DNA of 13,987 nucleotides from Paenibacillaceae bacterium UBA6304 (lineage in GTDB: Bacteria; Bacillota; Bacilli; Paenibacillales; Paenibacillaceae). The position numbers and the translations under genes are program-made. Positions 6,250 through 13,500 of the stretch are shown here, piece by piece (the stretch's first letter is position 1; every line of letters begins with the position of its first letter). A model generated the notes under the pieces. It was given only the letters and a program-made list of their open reading frames with translations, made no database searches and was not told where the DNA came from. The DNA lies in NCBI GenBank assembly GCA_002439285.1, contig DJTQ01000224.1, positions 1-13,987 on the forward strand, in the 5' to 3' direction.

Positions 6250-8640
6250 ATGATCAGAGCGTCGGAAAATCAGGAGTTTTATGAACTTGCCAGCCCCACC
6301 CTTCTTCCGAAGGCTTCGGGATTTCTATGGAACGAGAAGATGATGATTCATATGAACTGCCGGGGATATGCGGTGGCTCAGTACATGCAGCCGGAACCGG
6401 CGAAATATTCGTATGCGCCGAATTTGGAGGCGAAGACGTTTATGCAGCCCGAGCAGCCTTACTATGCGCATCATCCCGGACGTTTTGTGTACGTGAAGGA
6501 CGAGGAGAGCGGGGAGATTTTCTCGGCGCCCTACGAACCTGTTCGGGTCCAGGCGGACAGCTATACCTTTGCCACAGGAAAGAGCAGCATCATGTGGAAG
6601 GTGGAATGCAAGGGCATTCGGATTGAAATGAGCCTGAGTTTGCCTAAAGAAGATCCCATGGAGCTTTGGCGCGTGAAGGTGACTAACCTCTCGCAAAAAC
6701 AAAGAAAATTGAGCATCTATCCGTATTTTACGGTCGGTTATATGTCTTGGATGAATCAGTCCGGGGAGTATCATGAGGAGCTGCAAGCGATTGTCTGTTC
6801 TTCGATCACGCCTTATCAGAAATATCAGGATTACGCCAAAATCAAAGAATTCAGCGATAAAACCTTCCTGCTGGCGGACCGCAAACCGGTTGCTTGGGAA
6901 GTGAACCAGGAAGCGTTTGAAGGAGAAGGCGGTATTACGGGACCGTCGGCCCTCCGTGAGGAGGAACTGGCCAAAGGGGATGCGCGGTACGAAACGCCGG
7001 TGGGCGCTTTGCAGTACCGGATTCATCTGGCGCCTGGCGAAGAGGAGGCGTATCGCTTTATTTTTGGACCCGCCAAGAACGAGGAACAAATCGCTCAAAT
7101 CCGCAGCGAGTATTTTATAAAGAGTAACGGAAATGGTGAGGACGGCTTCGCGATGGCGGAGCGGGAATACGATCAGTACATCCAAGAGGGCAGAGGGTGC
7201 ATCGAAATCAAGACCCCGGATCCCGATCTCGATAATTTCGTCAATCACTGGCTGCCTCGGCAAGTGTATTACCATGGGCAGACGAATCGTCTTACGACCG
7301 ATCCTCAAACCCGCAATTTCCTGCAGGATCATATGGGGATGAGTTATATTAAACCGCAGTTGGCCCGGGAGGCCTTCCTTATTGCGCTCAGCCAGCAGAA
7401 GTCCGACGGTTCGATGCCGGACGGAATCATTCTTCATAAGGATGCCGAACTGAAGTATATTAATCAGGTTCCGCATACCGATCATTGCGTATGGCTCCCG
7501 ATTTGCCTTAGCACTTATCTGGATGAAAGCAACGACTATGCGATCCTGGAGGAGAAGGTTCCATATGCTGATGGAGCGGAGAGTGATACGGAAACCGTTC
7601 TTGAGCATATTCATAAAGCGATGCGTTGGCTTGCAAGCGACCGGGATGAGCGGGGATTGAACTATATCAACCAGGGCGACTGGTGCGACCCGATGAATAT
7701 GGTGGGTTACAAAGGCAAAGGCGTGTCGGGATGGCTGACCATCGCTACCGCTTATGCTTTCAAGGTATGGGCGGATATTTGTGAACGAGGCGGACATGCG
7801 GAGATTGCCCAGGAATACCGGACGGCGGCGGAGACCACCAACGAGGTCATCAACCGCTATTTATGGGATGGCGAATGGTATGCGCGGGGGATCACGGATG
7901 ATAATGTGGTGTTCGGAATCAGCACGGATCAGGAAGGCCGGATATTCATCAATCCGCAGGGCTGGTCGCTGCTTAGCGGTGCCGCCGATCCGGAGAAGAA
8001 GGAGAAGCTGATGCGCGCGGTGACCGAGCAGTTGGAGACGCCGTACGGGGTCGAAAAGCTGGCGCCATCCTACACTTCGATGCGGGAAGACGTGGGCCGG
8101 GTCACCCAGAAGCACCCGGGATCGGCTGAGAACGGCGCTGTCTATAATCATGCGGCGGCATTCTATATTTACGCGCTATATGCCGTGGGAGAGAAGGACA
8201 ATGCATATCGCCTGCTGAGAAAAATGCTTCCGGGACCGACGATGGAGGATATCGTCCAGCGCGGCCAATTGCCGATCTTCATCCCGAATTATTATCGCGG
8301 GGCTTACCGGCAATTCCCACGTACAGCCGGGCGGTCCAGCCATCTGTTCAATACGGGCACGGTGCCGTGGGTGTACCGTTGCTTAATTGACGGCCTGTTC
8401 GGGGTGCAGGGAACTCCTGAAGGCATTCGCATTAACCCGCAACTTCCCGCTGAATGGGCGGAGGCTTCGGTCAAACGGGAGTTCAGAGGCGCCACCCTGC
8501 AGATTGAAATCAAACGGGAGTCCGGCATAACAGCAACGGAGGTTTACGCCAATGGCGTCTATTTAGAAGGTGGCGTTCTTAGCGATTTGAAGCCGGGGAC
8601 GGAATATAAAGTGTCTGTTAAAATTCCGGTATCGGAGTAA
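6250..8640 (+). CDS. GH94 glycoside phosphorylase, probably cellobionic acid phosphorylase-like
   Basis: The product is 796 residues. ATG at 6250 is preferred over the in-frame ATG at 6232 because AAAAGAGG lies 6 bases before it, and the earlier ATG has no ribosome binding site. The layout fits GH94: an N-terminal beta-sandwich to about 270, an (alpha/alpha)6 catalytic barrel at about 320-700, and a C-terminal beta domain. QGDWCDPMN (475-483) contains the expected general-acid Asp480. YNHAAAF (632-638) and SSHLFNTGTVPW (696-707) match phosphate-site regions. No signal peptide is seen, so it acts in the cytosol, splitting a beta-glucoside with phosphate to glucose 1-phosphate. The N-terminal text (MNCRGYAVAQYMQPEPAKY, PYYAHHPGRFVYVKDEESGE) and GDWCDPMNMVG resemble cellobionate phosphorylases as I recall them, which release gluconate. 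Cellobiose or another acceptor remains possible. GH94 membership is near certain; the substrate is a moderate-confidence inference. Confidence 0.88.
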   Translation: MIRASENQEFYELASPTLLPKASGFLWNEKMMIHMNCRGYAVAQYMQPEPAKYSYAPNLEAKTFMQPEQPYYAHHPGRFVYVKDEESGEIFSAPYEPVRVQADSYTFATGKSSIMWKVECKGIRIEMSLSLPKEDPMELWRVKVTNLSQKQRKLSIYPYFTVGYMSWMNQSGEYHEELQAIVCSSITPYQKYQDYAKIKEFSDKTFLLADRKPVAWEVNQEAFEGEGGITGPSALREEELAKGDARYETPVGALQYRIHLAPGEEEAYRFIFGPAKNEEQIAQIRSEYFIKSNGNGEDGFAMAEREYDQYIQEGRGCIEIKTPDPDLDNFVNHWLPRQVYYHGQTNRLTTDPQTRNFLQDHMGMSYIKPQLAREAFLIALSQQKSDGSMPDGIILHKDAELKYINQVPHTDHCVWLPICLSTYLDESNDYAILEEKVPYADGAESDTETVLEHIHKAMRWLASDRDERGLNYINQGDWCDPMNMVGYKGKGVSGWLTIATAYAFKVWADICERGGHAEIAQEYRTAAETTNEVINRYLWDGEWYARGITDDNVVFGISTDQEGRIFINPQGWSLLSGAADPEKKEKLMRAVTEQLETPYGVEKLAPSYTSMREDVGRVTQKHPGSAENGAVYNHAAAFYIYALYAVGEKDNAYRLLRKMLPGPTMEDIVQRGQLPIFIPNYYRGAYRQFPRTAGRSSHLFNTGTVPWVYRCLIDGLFGVQGTPEGIRINPQLPAEWAEASVKREFRGATLQIEIKRESGITATEVYANGVYLEGGVLSDLKPGTEYKVSVKIPVSE

Positions 8641-8714
8641 AAAATATACGAGATGGAAACTTTTACTTATCGATAAACGTCTGAAAGGGAGATGATAAAG
8701 AGAGGAGAGAGATG

Positions 8715-9470
8715 ATGTACTCACTTAGAAGGATAGGATGGATGGTGATCGGTGCCATCATGGTGGTGATGCTTGCAGCTTGCAGCGGAAATTCCAACAC
8801 TACGCCGGAACCAAAGGGGCAGGTACAAGACCAGCCGCAAAATCAACCGCAGAATCAACCGCAGAATCAACCACAAAATCAGCCACAAAACGAGTCCGAA
8901 GGGAATACTCTGGATAATGATACGACGAACCAGGAACCAAGCGAAGCTCCGGAGGAGGGCACTCCGCCGACAGCACTTGAAGCAGCCTCTACAGTTATCA
9001 AAGCCCTTAAGGCTGGAAATATGGAGACGGTGGCAAACTGGGCGGATATGGAGCAAGGGGTTCGGTTCTCGCCCTATGGAAATGTCGATAAGGAGAAGGA
9101 CCTCGTGTTCTCGCGTGATGAACTGAATGGCTTAATGAAGGATACTACGAAGCACCTATGGCGGGAGTTTCCCGGTAACGGAGATAAGGTTGAAATGACT
9201 TATGCGGAGTACCACGAGCGTTTTGTCTACGATGAAGATTTTATTACCGAAGCCAAGATTGTGGAGAACGAAGGAGCAGGTCCAGGGGGAGTCGGCAATT
9301 TACTTGATGTTTATCCCAAGGATCAATATGATTTCGTTGAATATCATATCGCGGGCAGTGATCCGGACGATGCCGAAAGTAAGGATTGGCGCACTCTGCG
9401 CCTGGTCTTCAAGAGAATCGGGCAAGACCACTCGCTTGTGGGCATTATCCACGATCAATGGACACCATAA
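8715..9470 (+). CDS. Lipoprotein with QPQN repeat and conserved C-terminal domain, function unknown
   Basis: Two adjacent ATGs (8712, 8715) follow GAGGAG; the second is 7 bases away and preferred, giving 251 residues. A signal peptide with positive charges (LRR) and a hydrophobic core ends in the lipobox LAAC with lipidated Cys23. A low-complexity spacer contains five tandem QPQN units (residues 40-59), then an acidic Thr/Glu/Pro stretch. The folded part, about residue 85 to the end, carries VIKALKAGNMETVANWAD, RFSPYGNVD, TYAEYHERFVYDEDF, EYHIAGSDPDD, DWRTLRLVFK and a terminal GIIHDQWTP. I recognise this pattern from uncharacterised Firmicutes lipoproteins but know no function. It should be tethered to the outer membrane face, with the spacer crossing part of the wall. 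It lies 74 bases after the GH94 gene and could share its transcript. Confidence 0.85.
   Translation: MYSLRRIGWMVIGAIMVVMLAACSGNSNTTPEPKGQVQDQPQNQPQNQPQNQPQNQPQNESEGNTLDNDTTNQEPSEAPEEGTPPTALEAASTVIKALKAGNMETVANWADMEQGVRFSPYGNVDKEKDLVFSRDELNGLMKDTTKHLWREFPGNGDKVEMTYAEYHERFVYDEDFITEAKIVENEGAGPGGVGNLLDVYPKDQYDFVEYHIAGSDPDDAESKDWRTLRLVFKRIGQDHSLVGIIHDQWTP
8832..8891 (+). repeat. Five 12-base tandem repeats encoding QPQN
   Basis: Five in-frame units of the form CARCCRCARAAY run back to back, with third-position variation only, so all encode Gln-Pro-Gln-Asn. Unit number could change by slippage without breaking the frame, altering spacer length of the lipoprotein. Confidence 0.9.
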
Positions 9471-9486
9471 ATGAAGGTGAAATACA

Positions 9487-9501
9487 GGGGGTTCCAGAAG
9501 T
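9487..9501 (+). repeat. Direct copy of the downstream terminator's 5' arm
   Basis: GGGGGTTCCAGAAGT occurs here, 16 bases after the lipoprotein stop, and again identically at 9884-9898, where it is the 5' arm of a complete hairpin. At this first site the complementary arm is missing. It may be a decayed terminator or one edge of an inserted or duplicated segment. Confidence 0.6.
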
Positions 9502-9613
9502 ATTAAATCTATTTGAGGGATAGTTTTACTACCGCCTGCCTCCAACTTTCCAGTAACCATTAACTTTATGCATTCACTGCTGGGATCGATTGGAGCGACT
9601 GTTGTTGAGAGCA

Positions 9614-9801
9614 AATTAACTGTATTACCTACAGTTAATTACCGTAAATCCAGTCGTTCTGTAGAATTAACTGTATTTTCTACAGTTAATTCTTATCCTT
9701 TCCGCTCTTTTCGCTGCAAGTGCCTAAATTAACTGTAGGATTTCCAGTTAGTTTGTCCGGACCTGCCCTACCGCGCGAAATAACTGTAGGTTTTCCAGTT
9801 A
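9614..9801. repeat. Cluster of four related palindromic 20-mers
   Basis: This lies in the 510-base gene-free region. Four units start at 9618, 9669, 9731 and 9782: AACTGTATTACCTACAGTTA, AACTGTATTTTCTACAGTTA, AACTGTAGGATTTCCAGTTA and AACTGTAGGTTTTCCAGTTA. The first two are hairpins with 11- to 13-bp arms (9614-9640, 9663-9693). The third (9726-9754) has 10-bp arms with a G-T pair, and the fourth has a 6-bp stem. Start-to-start distances are 51, 62 and 51 bases. They resemble REP-like interspersed palindromes. Intervening sequences share nothing obvious. No cas gene is present. Confidence 0.75.
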
Positions 9802-9883
9802 ATCTTCATAAGCGGTCTGGTGAGCCCAGGAGCCCAGCTCAGGGAGGAGAGCGGCATGATGAAAGTAAGCTTGGTCAGGAGAA

Positions 9884-9930
9884 GGGGGTTCCAGAAGTCA
9901 TCAGTAAATGACTTTTGGAACCCCCTCTTT
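9884..9930 (+). terminator. Strong hairpin terminator
   Basis: A 17-bp stem (9884-9900 with 9909-9925, one G-U pair) encloses an 8-base loop and is followed by TCTTTTG. Read on the plus strand it would end transcription from the lipoprotein side. Its symmetry may also help stop the convergent SDR gene, whose stop is at 9981, although the leftward flank is less T-rich. Confidence 0.8.
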
Positions 9931-9980
9931 TGATAGCCCCTTGTACAGGGATTTATCTTACCCTATCCTATATCTTACTT

Positions 9981-10961
9981 CTACGCTCTGACACAGGCAT
10001 TCAGTGTATCCCGAATCCAAGCCCGGATGTCGGCGTCTTTCTTGTATTGCAGCACCGGCATGGTCGTTTCCGGATCCAGATAAGCATCGCGGTCCTGGCA
10101 CTCGGCTACGTAGCTGAGATGGATACCGTGCTCTTTGCCGGCCGCCAGCGTTTGGCGGTCCATTTCTTCCATAGAAGGCTTAACGGCTTCTTTGGGAACG
10201 ATTTGGATTTTGGTCTCCGTTTGGCCAAGCGCGTCGGCAATCATTTGGTAGAACTCGGTGTATTTCATATTCGTATCGCAAATCGCATATTTCCCTTGAT
10301 GCTCCCCGAATTCAATCGCTCCAGCCGCTGCTTCCGCAACTTGCTGCGCCGTTACCATCGCGGTGCCGCCTTTCTGGATATGCACGACCTCCTTGTCCTT
10401 CACGCGGTCGATGAACATCGACCAGAGCGGCGTGCGTCCTGGCATAGTACCAAAAATATAAGGGAGACGAAGAGTCATAACGTCCATTTCGGCTCCGCCT
10501 TCCATGATCGCCACTTCCTCTTGCAGGAGACGCGTCCGCGGGTAAGCATTCACTTTTTTCAAATTCAGATCGGTCCACTCTTCAGCAAACTGGGCAAAAT
10601 AGGAGCCGAACAGCACGAACTTCTTCACGCCGGCTTTTCTGGCCAGTCTCGCTAAACGCTGAGTCGGCAGCACATTGGCTTCATAGAAAAAAGTAGCAGC
10701 CGGTGCAGCCGGTACAACGCGCTCATCCGCTCCGGCGGCATAAACAAAGGCGTAAACGCCATCCAGCATCTGTATGATTTCTTCATCCGATAGGGCGTTC
10801 ATATCGCCGAGCTTAATTTCAACGTCCTTACCCGGATACAAATTATCGGCAGGGAGGGGAGGGAGTGATATGGTGGAAACTTGATATCCTCTTTTCAACA
10901 GTTCATTGGTCGTATAATAGCCTAGAAAACCGGTTCCGCCTAAAACAAATGCCTTCTTCAT
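9981..10961 (-). CDS. NAD(P)-dependent epimerase/dehydratase-like SDR protein
   Basis: The 326-residue extended SDR-type protein opens with the dinucleotide-binding motif GGTGFLG (8-14). LGDMNAL follows (51-57), typical of the acidic adenine-pocket region, and then VYAAGADE (73-80). The usual active-site YxxxK appears as Y140-PRT-R144, an Arg for Lys change, and the upstream Ser is in FGSYF (118-122). This suggests altered or no redox chemistry, as in NmrA-like or sugar epimerase-like relatives. LRLPYIFGTMPGRTPLW (169-185) marks the substrate-domain start. Substrate is unknown. The start has AAGGAG 11 bases upstream. It is transcribed divergently from a second SDR gene across 297 bases, and its stop lies 56 bases from the 17-bp hairpin. 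Confidence 0.85.
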   Translation of the reverse strand: MKKAFVLGGTGFLGYYTTNELLKRGYQVSTISLPPLPADNLYPGKDVEIKLGDMNALSDEEIIQMLDGVYAFVYAAGADERVVPAAPAATFFYEANVLPTQRLARLARKAGVKKFVLFGSYFAQFAEEWTDLNLKKVNAYPRTRLLQEEVAIMEGGAEMDVMTLRLPYIFGTMPGRTPLWSMFIDRVKDKEVVHIQKGGTAMVTAQQVAEAAAGAIEFGEHQGKYAICDTNMKYTEFYQMIADALGQTETKIQIVPKEAVKPSMEEMDRQTLAAGKEHGIHLSYVAECQDRDAYLDPETTMPVLQYKKDADIRAWIRDTLNACVRA

Positions 10962-11010
10962 AAGTATCTGGTCTCCTTCATGGATGATGTATTAATTAGG
11001 TTGTACCCCA

Positions 11011-11042
11011 AATATAGCACAGCCAAAATAAAACAATGTAAA
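11011..11042 (-). promoter_or_regulatory. Candidate extended -10 promoter for the leftward SDR gene
   Basis: Read leftward, TGCTATATT (11011-11019) is an extended -10 element with a TG dinucleotide, about 50 bases before the start codon. TTTACA (11037-11042) lies at 20-base spacing as a weak -35. The 9-base direct repeat described next overlaps this -35. Confidence 0.45.
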
Positions 11043-11062
11043 ATTTATCATATTAAAATTTA
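11039..11062. repeat. Paired TAAAATTTA direct repeats, possible regulator site
   Basis: Two identical 9-mers lie at 11039-11047 and 11054-11062, one and a half helical turns apart, overlapping the -35 region of the leftward promoter. In such AT-rich DNA chance is possible. The remaining intergenic sequence up to 11258 shows no convincing promoter for the rightward gene. Confidence 0.3.
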
Positions 11063-11258
11063 ACGATTCGTGGCGACTTCCCTAATGTACGTCATGTCAT
11101 ATGATTGCCACATTTTACAAGGGAGGATAGCCCGCATCCGCGTCCGGTTCCCTCGACTACCTGTCCAAGCATCTCGTCATTACATCATGGAAGTGATACC
11201 ATAATGGGGTAACACCAAATAAGGCAATGGACACGCAATCGACTAGGGAGGGGATTTT

Positions 11259-12275
11259 ATGAAAGCGCTATTTATCGGAGGGACGGGAACGATCAGTTCG
11301 GCGATTACCAGGAAATTGGCGGCAGAGGGCTGTGAGCTATACCTGCTTAACAGGGGCAACCGGAATGGGGATTTGCCGGACGGCGTCCGCGTCATTCAGG
11401 CGGATATTCGGGATGAAGCGGAAGTGGTCAAGCTGCTCGGCAATCATACATTTGATGTTGTGGCGGATTTCATAGCGTTTGAACCGGCCCAGTTGGAAAG
11501 GGATTATCGATTGTTCCGCGACAAGACGAAGCAGTTCATTTTTATCAGCTCAGCTTCGGCTTATCAGACACCGTTGTCCGATTACCGGATTACGGAAGGA
11601 ACCCCGCTGAGTAATCCGTACTGGGAATATTCCCGCAACAAAATATCTTGTGAAGACTATTTGATGAAGCAATACCGGGAGCAAGGTTTTCCGGTGACGA
11701 TCGTAAGGCCGAGCCATACTTATGATGAGCGTTCCATCCCGCTCGGCGTACATGGTAGCAAGGGTTCCTGGCAGGTCGCTAAGCGGATGCTGGAGAACAA
11801 GCCGGTGATCATTCACGGGGACGGGACTTCGCTGTGGACGTTAACTCATAATCGTGATTTTGCCAAAGGATTCATTGGGTTAATGGGCAACATCCATGCG
11901 ATCGGCGAGTCGGTTCATATTACATCGGATGAAAGCGTCACTTGGAATCAGATATACGAAGTCATTGCAGATGCGCTTGGCGTGGAACTGAAGGCGGTGC
12001 ATGTGGCTTCCGATTTTTTGGCGGCTTGCAGCCAGGATGATCTGCGGGGCAGCCTGCTCGGGGATAAAGCGAACACCGTCGTATTCGACAATGCGAAGCT
12101 GAAGCGGCTCGTTCCCGAATTCACGGCAACCACCCGGGTGGACCAAGGGATTAAGGAGACGATCCGGTATATTCTGGACCATCCGGAACATCAGGTCGAG
12201 GACCCGGATTTTGATAGCTGGTGCGATAAGGTGATCGATGCGCTTGAAGCCGCTAAACGGGCTGTTGCGCAATAA
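11259..12275 (+). CDS. NAD(P)-dependent epimerase/dehydratase family protein
   Basis: The 338-residue extended SDR protein has an N-terminal Rossmann motif GGTGTIS (7-13), an LNRGNRNG segment (30-37) after beta-2, QADIRDE (47-53), FISSASAY (95-102) and a complete active site Y124-SRN-K128. IVRPSHTYD then opens the substrate domain. It resembles the NAD-epimerase proteins near plant CSP41 and dTDP-sugar dehydratase-related families; the substrate is unknown. Unlike the divergent SDR neighbour it keeps the catalytic Lys. The start has AGGGAGG about 7 bases upstream. It ends shortly before a hairpin shared with the convergent aldo/keto reductase gene, so it is probably monocistronic. Confidence 0.88.
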   Translation: MKALFIGGTGTISSAITRKLAAEGCELYLLNRGNRNGDLPDGVRVIQADIRDEAEVVKLLGNHTFDVVADFIAFEPAQLERDYRLFRDKTKQFIFISSASAYQTPLSDYRITEGTPLSNPYWEYSRNKISCEDYLMKQYREQGFPVTIVRPSHTYDERSIPLGVHGSKGSWQVAKRMLENKPVIIHGDGTSLWTLTHNRDFAKGFIGLMGNIHAIGESVHITSDESVTWNQIYEVIADALGVELKAVHVASDFLAACSQDDLRGSLLGDKANTVVFDNAKLKRLVPEFTATTRVDQGIKETIRYILDHPEHQVEDPDFDSWCDKVIDALEAAKRAVAQ

Positions 12276-12315
12276 TGCTAATGCAATAACGGTTATGCCA
12301 ACGCCAATATATGAC

Positions 12316-12356
12316 GAAGCCCTTCCGGCTCCATCACTGGAACCCGGAAGGGCTTC
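12316..12356. terminator. Bidirectional hairpin between SDR and aldo/keto reductase genes
   Basis: GAAGCCCTTCCGG (12316-12328) and CCGGAAGGGCTTC (12344-12356) form a perfect 13-bp stem with a 15-base loop, between two convergent genes. Neither flank has a strong T-tract, but position and stem strength support shared transcription termination. Confidence 0.7.
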
Positions 12357-12360
12357 TATG

Positions 12361-12392
12361 TGTTTATGTGTTTATGTGTTTGAGTGTTTAAG
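12361..12392. repeat. Four 8-base tandem repeats overlapping a stop codon
   Basis: TGTTTATG, TGTTTATG, TGTTTGAG and TGTTTAAG run consecutively. The last unit contains the stop codon of the leftward aldo/keto reductase gene (12388-12390), so copy changes could affect its 3' end or the spacing to the terminator hairpin. Confidence 0.75.
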
Positions 12393-13305
12393 GGAGGACA
12401 TTCCCTGCCGCACGGTAGATTTGGTACCATTCTTCACGCGTAAGGCGGATTTCGCCGGCCTTGATGCAATCTTTGAGCCGGTCCGTGTTCATCGTGCCGA
12501 TGATTGGCTGCATATGCGCAGGGTGCCTCAAGAGCCAGGCGACCGCGATCGTCGTGTTGCTGACGCCGTAATTGCCCGCGATTTCGTCAATGGCTTGGTT
12601 CAATTCCGGGAATTTCTCGCTGCCCAGGAACACGCCCTCGAAGAAGCCGTATTGGAACGGCGACCACGGTTGGATCGTGATGTCGTGCAGGCGGCAGAAA
12701 TCAAGGATGCTGCCGTCACGGTTCACGGCGGCTTCATTTTCCATGTTCACATTGATGCCTGCGGAAATCATATTGGCATTTGTGATGCTTAATTGCAGTT
12801 GGTTGGCAACGATCGGTTGTTTCACGTATTTTTGCAGCAATTGAATTTGCATCGGATTTTGGTTGGAGACGCCGAAATGGCGGACCTTCCCCGACGCTTC
12901 AAGCTGATCGAACGCTTCGGCCACTTCCTCCGGCTCCACGAGCGCATCCGGACGATGTAGCAGGAGGATATCCAGGTAATCTGTGTTCAGGCGCTTCAAA
13001 ATACCGTCGACCGAATGCAAGATATGCTCCTTAGAGAAGTCGAACGTCCCTTGGCGAATGCCGCATTTCGATTGGAGAATGATCCCATCGCGGACCGAGC
13101 TGTTCATATGAATGGCTTCGGCAAAAATTTCTTCGCAGTTACCCCCGCCGTAAATATCGGCATGGTCGAAGAAGTTGGCGCCTTCCTCCAGTGCGGTTTG
13201 TACGAAAGTCTCCGCTTCCGTTTTATCCAGCGAGTTCAGCCGCATGCAGCCGACCGCGACAACAGGCACTTCTAATTGGCTGGTTCCAAGTTTCAGGGTC
13301 TTCAT
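12388..13305 (-). CDS. Aldo/keto reductase (YdhF-like)
   Basis: The 305-residue, full-length AKR (TIM barrel, NADPH-dependent carbonyl reductase) carries the catalytic tetrad: Asp47 in FFDHAD, Tyr52 in DIYGGGN, Lys80 in QSKCGI and His117 in LLLHRPD. GVSNQNP, the INVNMENEAAVN loop, QPWSPFQYG and WLLRHPAHMQPIIGT (cofactor-binding region) follow the order seen in the E. coli YdhF-like branch. The protein is cytosolic with unknown physiological substrate. GGGAGG lies 10 bases before the ATG. It is convergent with the SDR gene and divergent from the GntP-type permease. Confidence 0.93.
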   Translation of the reverse strand: MKTLKLGTSQLEVPVVAVGCMRLNSLDKTEAETFVQTALEEGANFFDHADIYGGGNCEEIFAEAIHMNSSVRDGIILQSKCGIRQGTFDFSKEHILHSVDGILKRLNTDYLDILLLHRPDALVEPEEVAEAFDQLEASGKVRHFGVSNQNPMQIQLLQKYVKQPIVANQLQLSITNANMISAGINVNMENEAAVNRDGSILDFCRLHDITIQPWSPFQYGFFEGVFLGSEKFPELNQAIDEIAGNYGVSNTTIAVAWLLRHPAHMQPIIGTMNTDRLKDCIKAGEIRLTREEWYQIYRAAGNVLP

Positions 13306-13396
13306 CGTAGGTTAGCCTCCCGTTAATATGAATTAAAATAAGTTGCCATCTGATTGTCCCATATTTATGTATCCGATTTCAACGGGCTCAGCCTAT

Positions 13397-13412
13397 TTGT
13401 GCAAATGCACAA
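13397..13412. promoter_or_regulatory. Palindromic operator candidate upstream of the GntP-type gene
   Basis: TTGTGCA-AA-TGCACAA is a perfect inverted repeat with 7-base arms, about 45 bases upstream of a TATAAT, the position expected for an activator. It resembles sites of sugar-acid regulators such as the CdaR/SdaR type, but I cannot confirm the motif. It could also act on the divergent aldo/keto reductase gene. Confidence 0.45.
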
Positions 13413-13456
13413 TACATTTCGTCTCTTTATCAATATTTTTTGACGGGGCTGGGCTT

Positions 13457-13462
13457 TATAAT
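13457..13462 (+). promoter_or_regulatory. -10 box for the GntP-type gene
   Basis: A perfect TATAAT lies 38 bases before the start codon. No good -35 is present at normal spacing (a TTGACG is only 11 bases away), which fits a promoter needing an activator bound at the upstream palindrome. Confidence 0.5.
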
Positions 13463-13500
13463 GAAAGCGTGTTCAACATTTGCATGGGGGGTAAGACAAC

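Noticed and set aside
6325..7797. Long (490-codon) open frame antisense to the GH94 gene
   Set aside because: It lies wholly opposite a well-supported enzyme gene, its translation has no recognisable motif, and no ribosome binding site was seen; it is a by-product of codon bias.
9618..9801. CRISPR-like array of four spaced 20-mers
   Set aside because: The repeats are palindromic and diverged, the spacers are 31, 42 and 31 bases, and there are no cas genes nearby.
9720..9911. Small 63-codon open frame in the repeat region
   Set aside because: Its translation (repeated TVGFPV) merely reflects two of the palindromic repeats and it ends in the terminator stem.
9915..10655. Plus-strand open frame of 246 codons opposite the leftward SDR gene
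   Set aside because: The minus-strand frame carries clear SDR motifs; the opposite translation is featureless and starts within a terminator hairpin.
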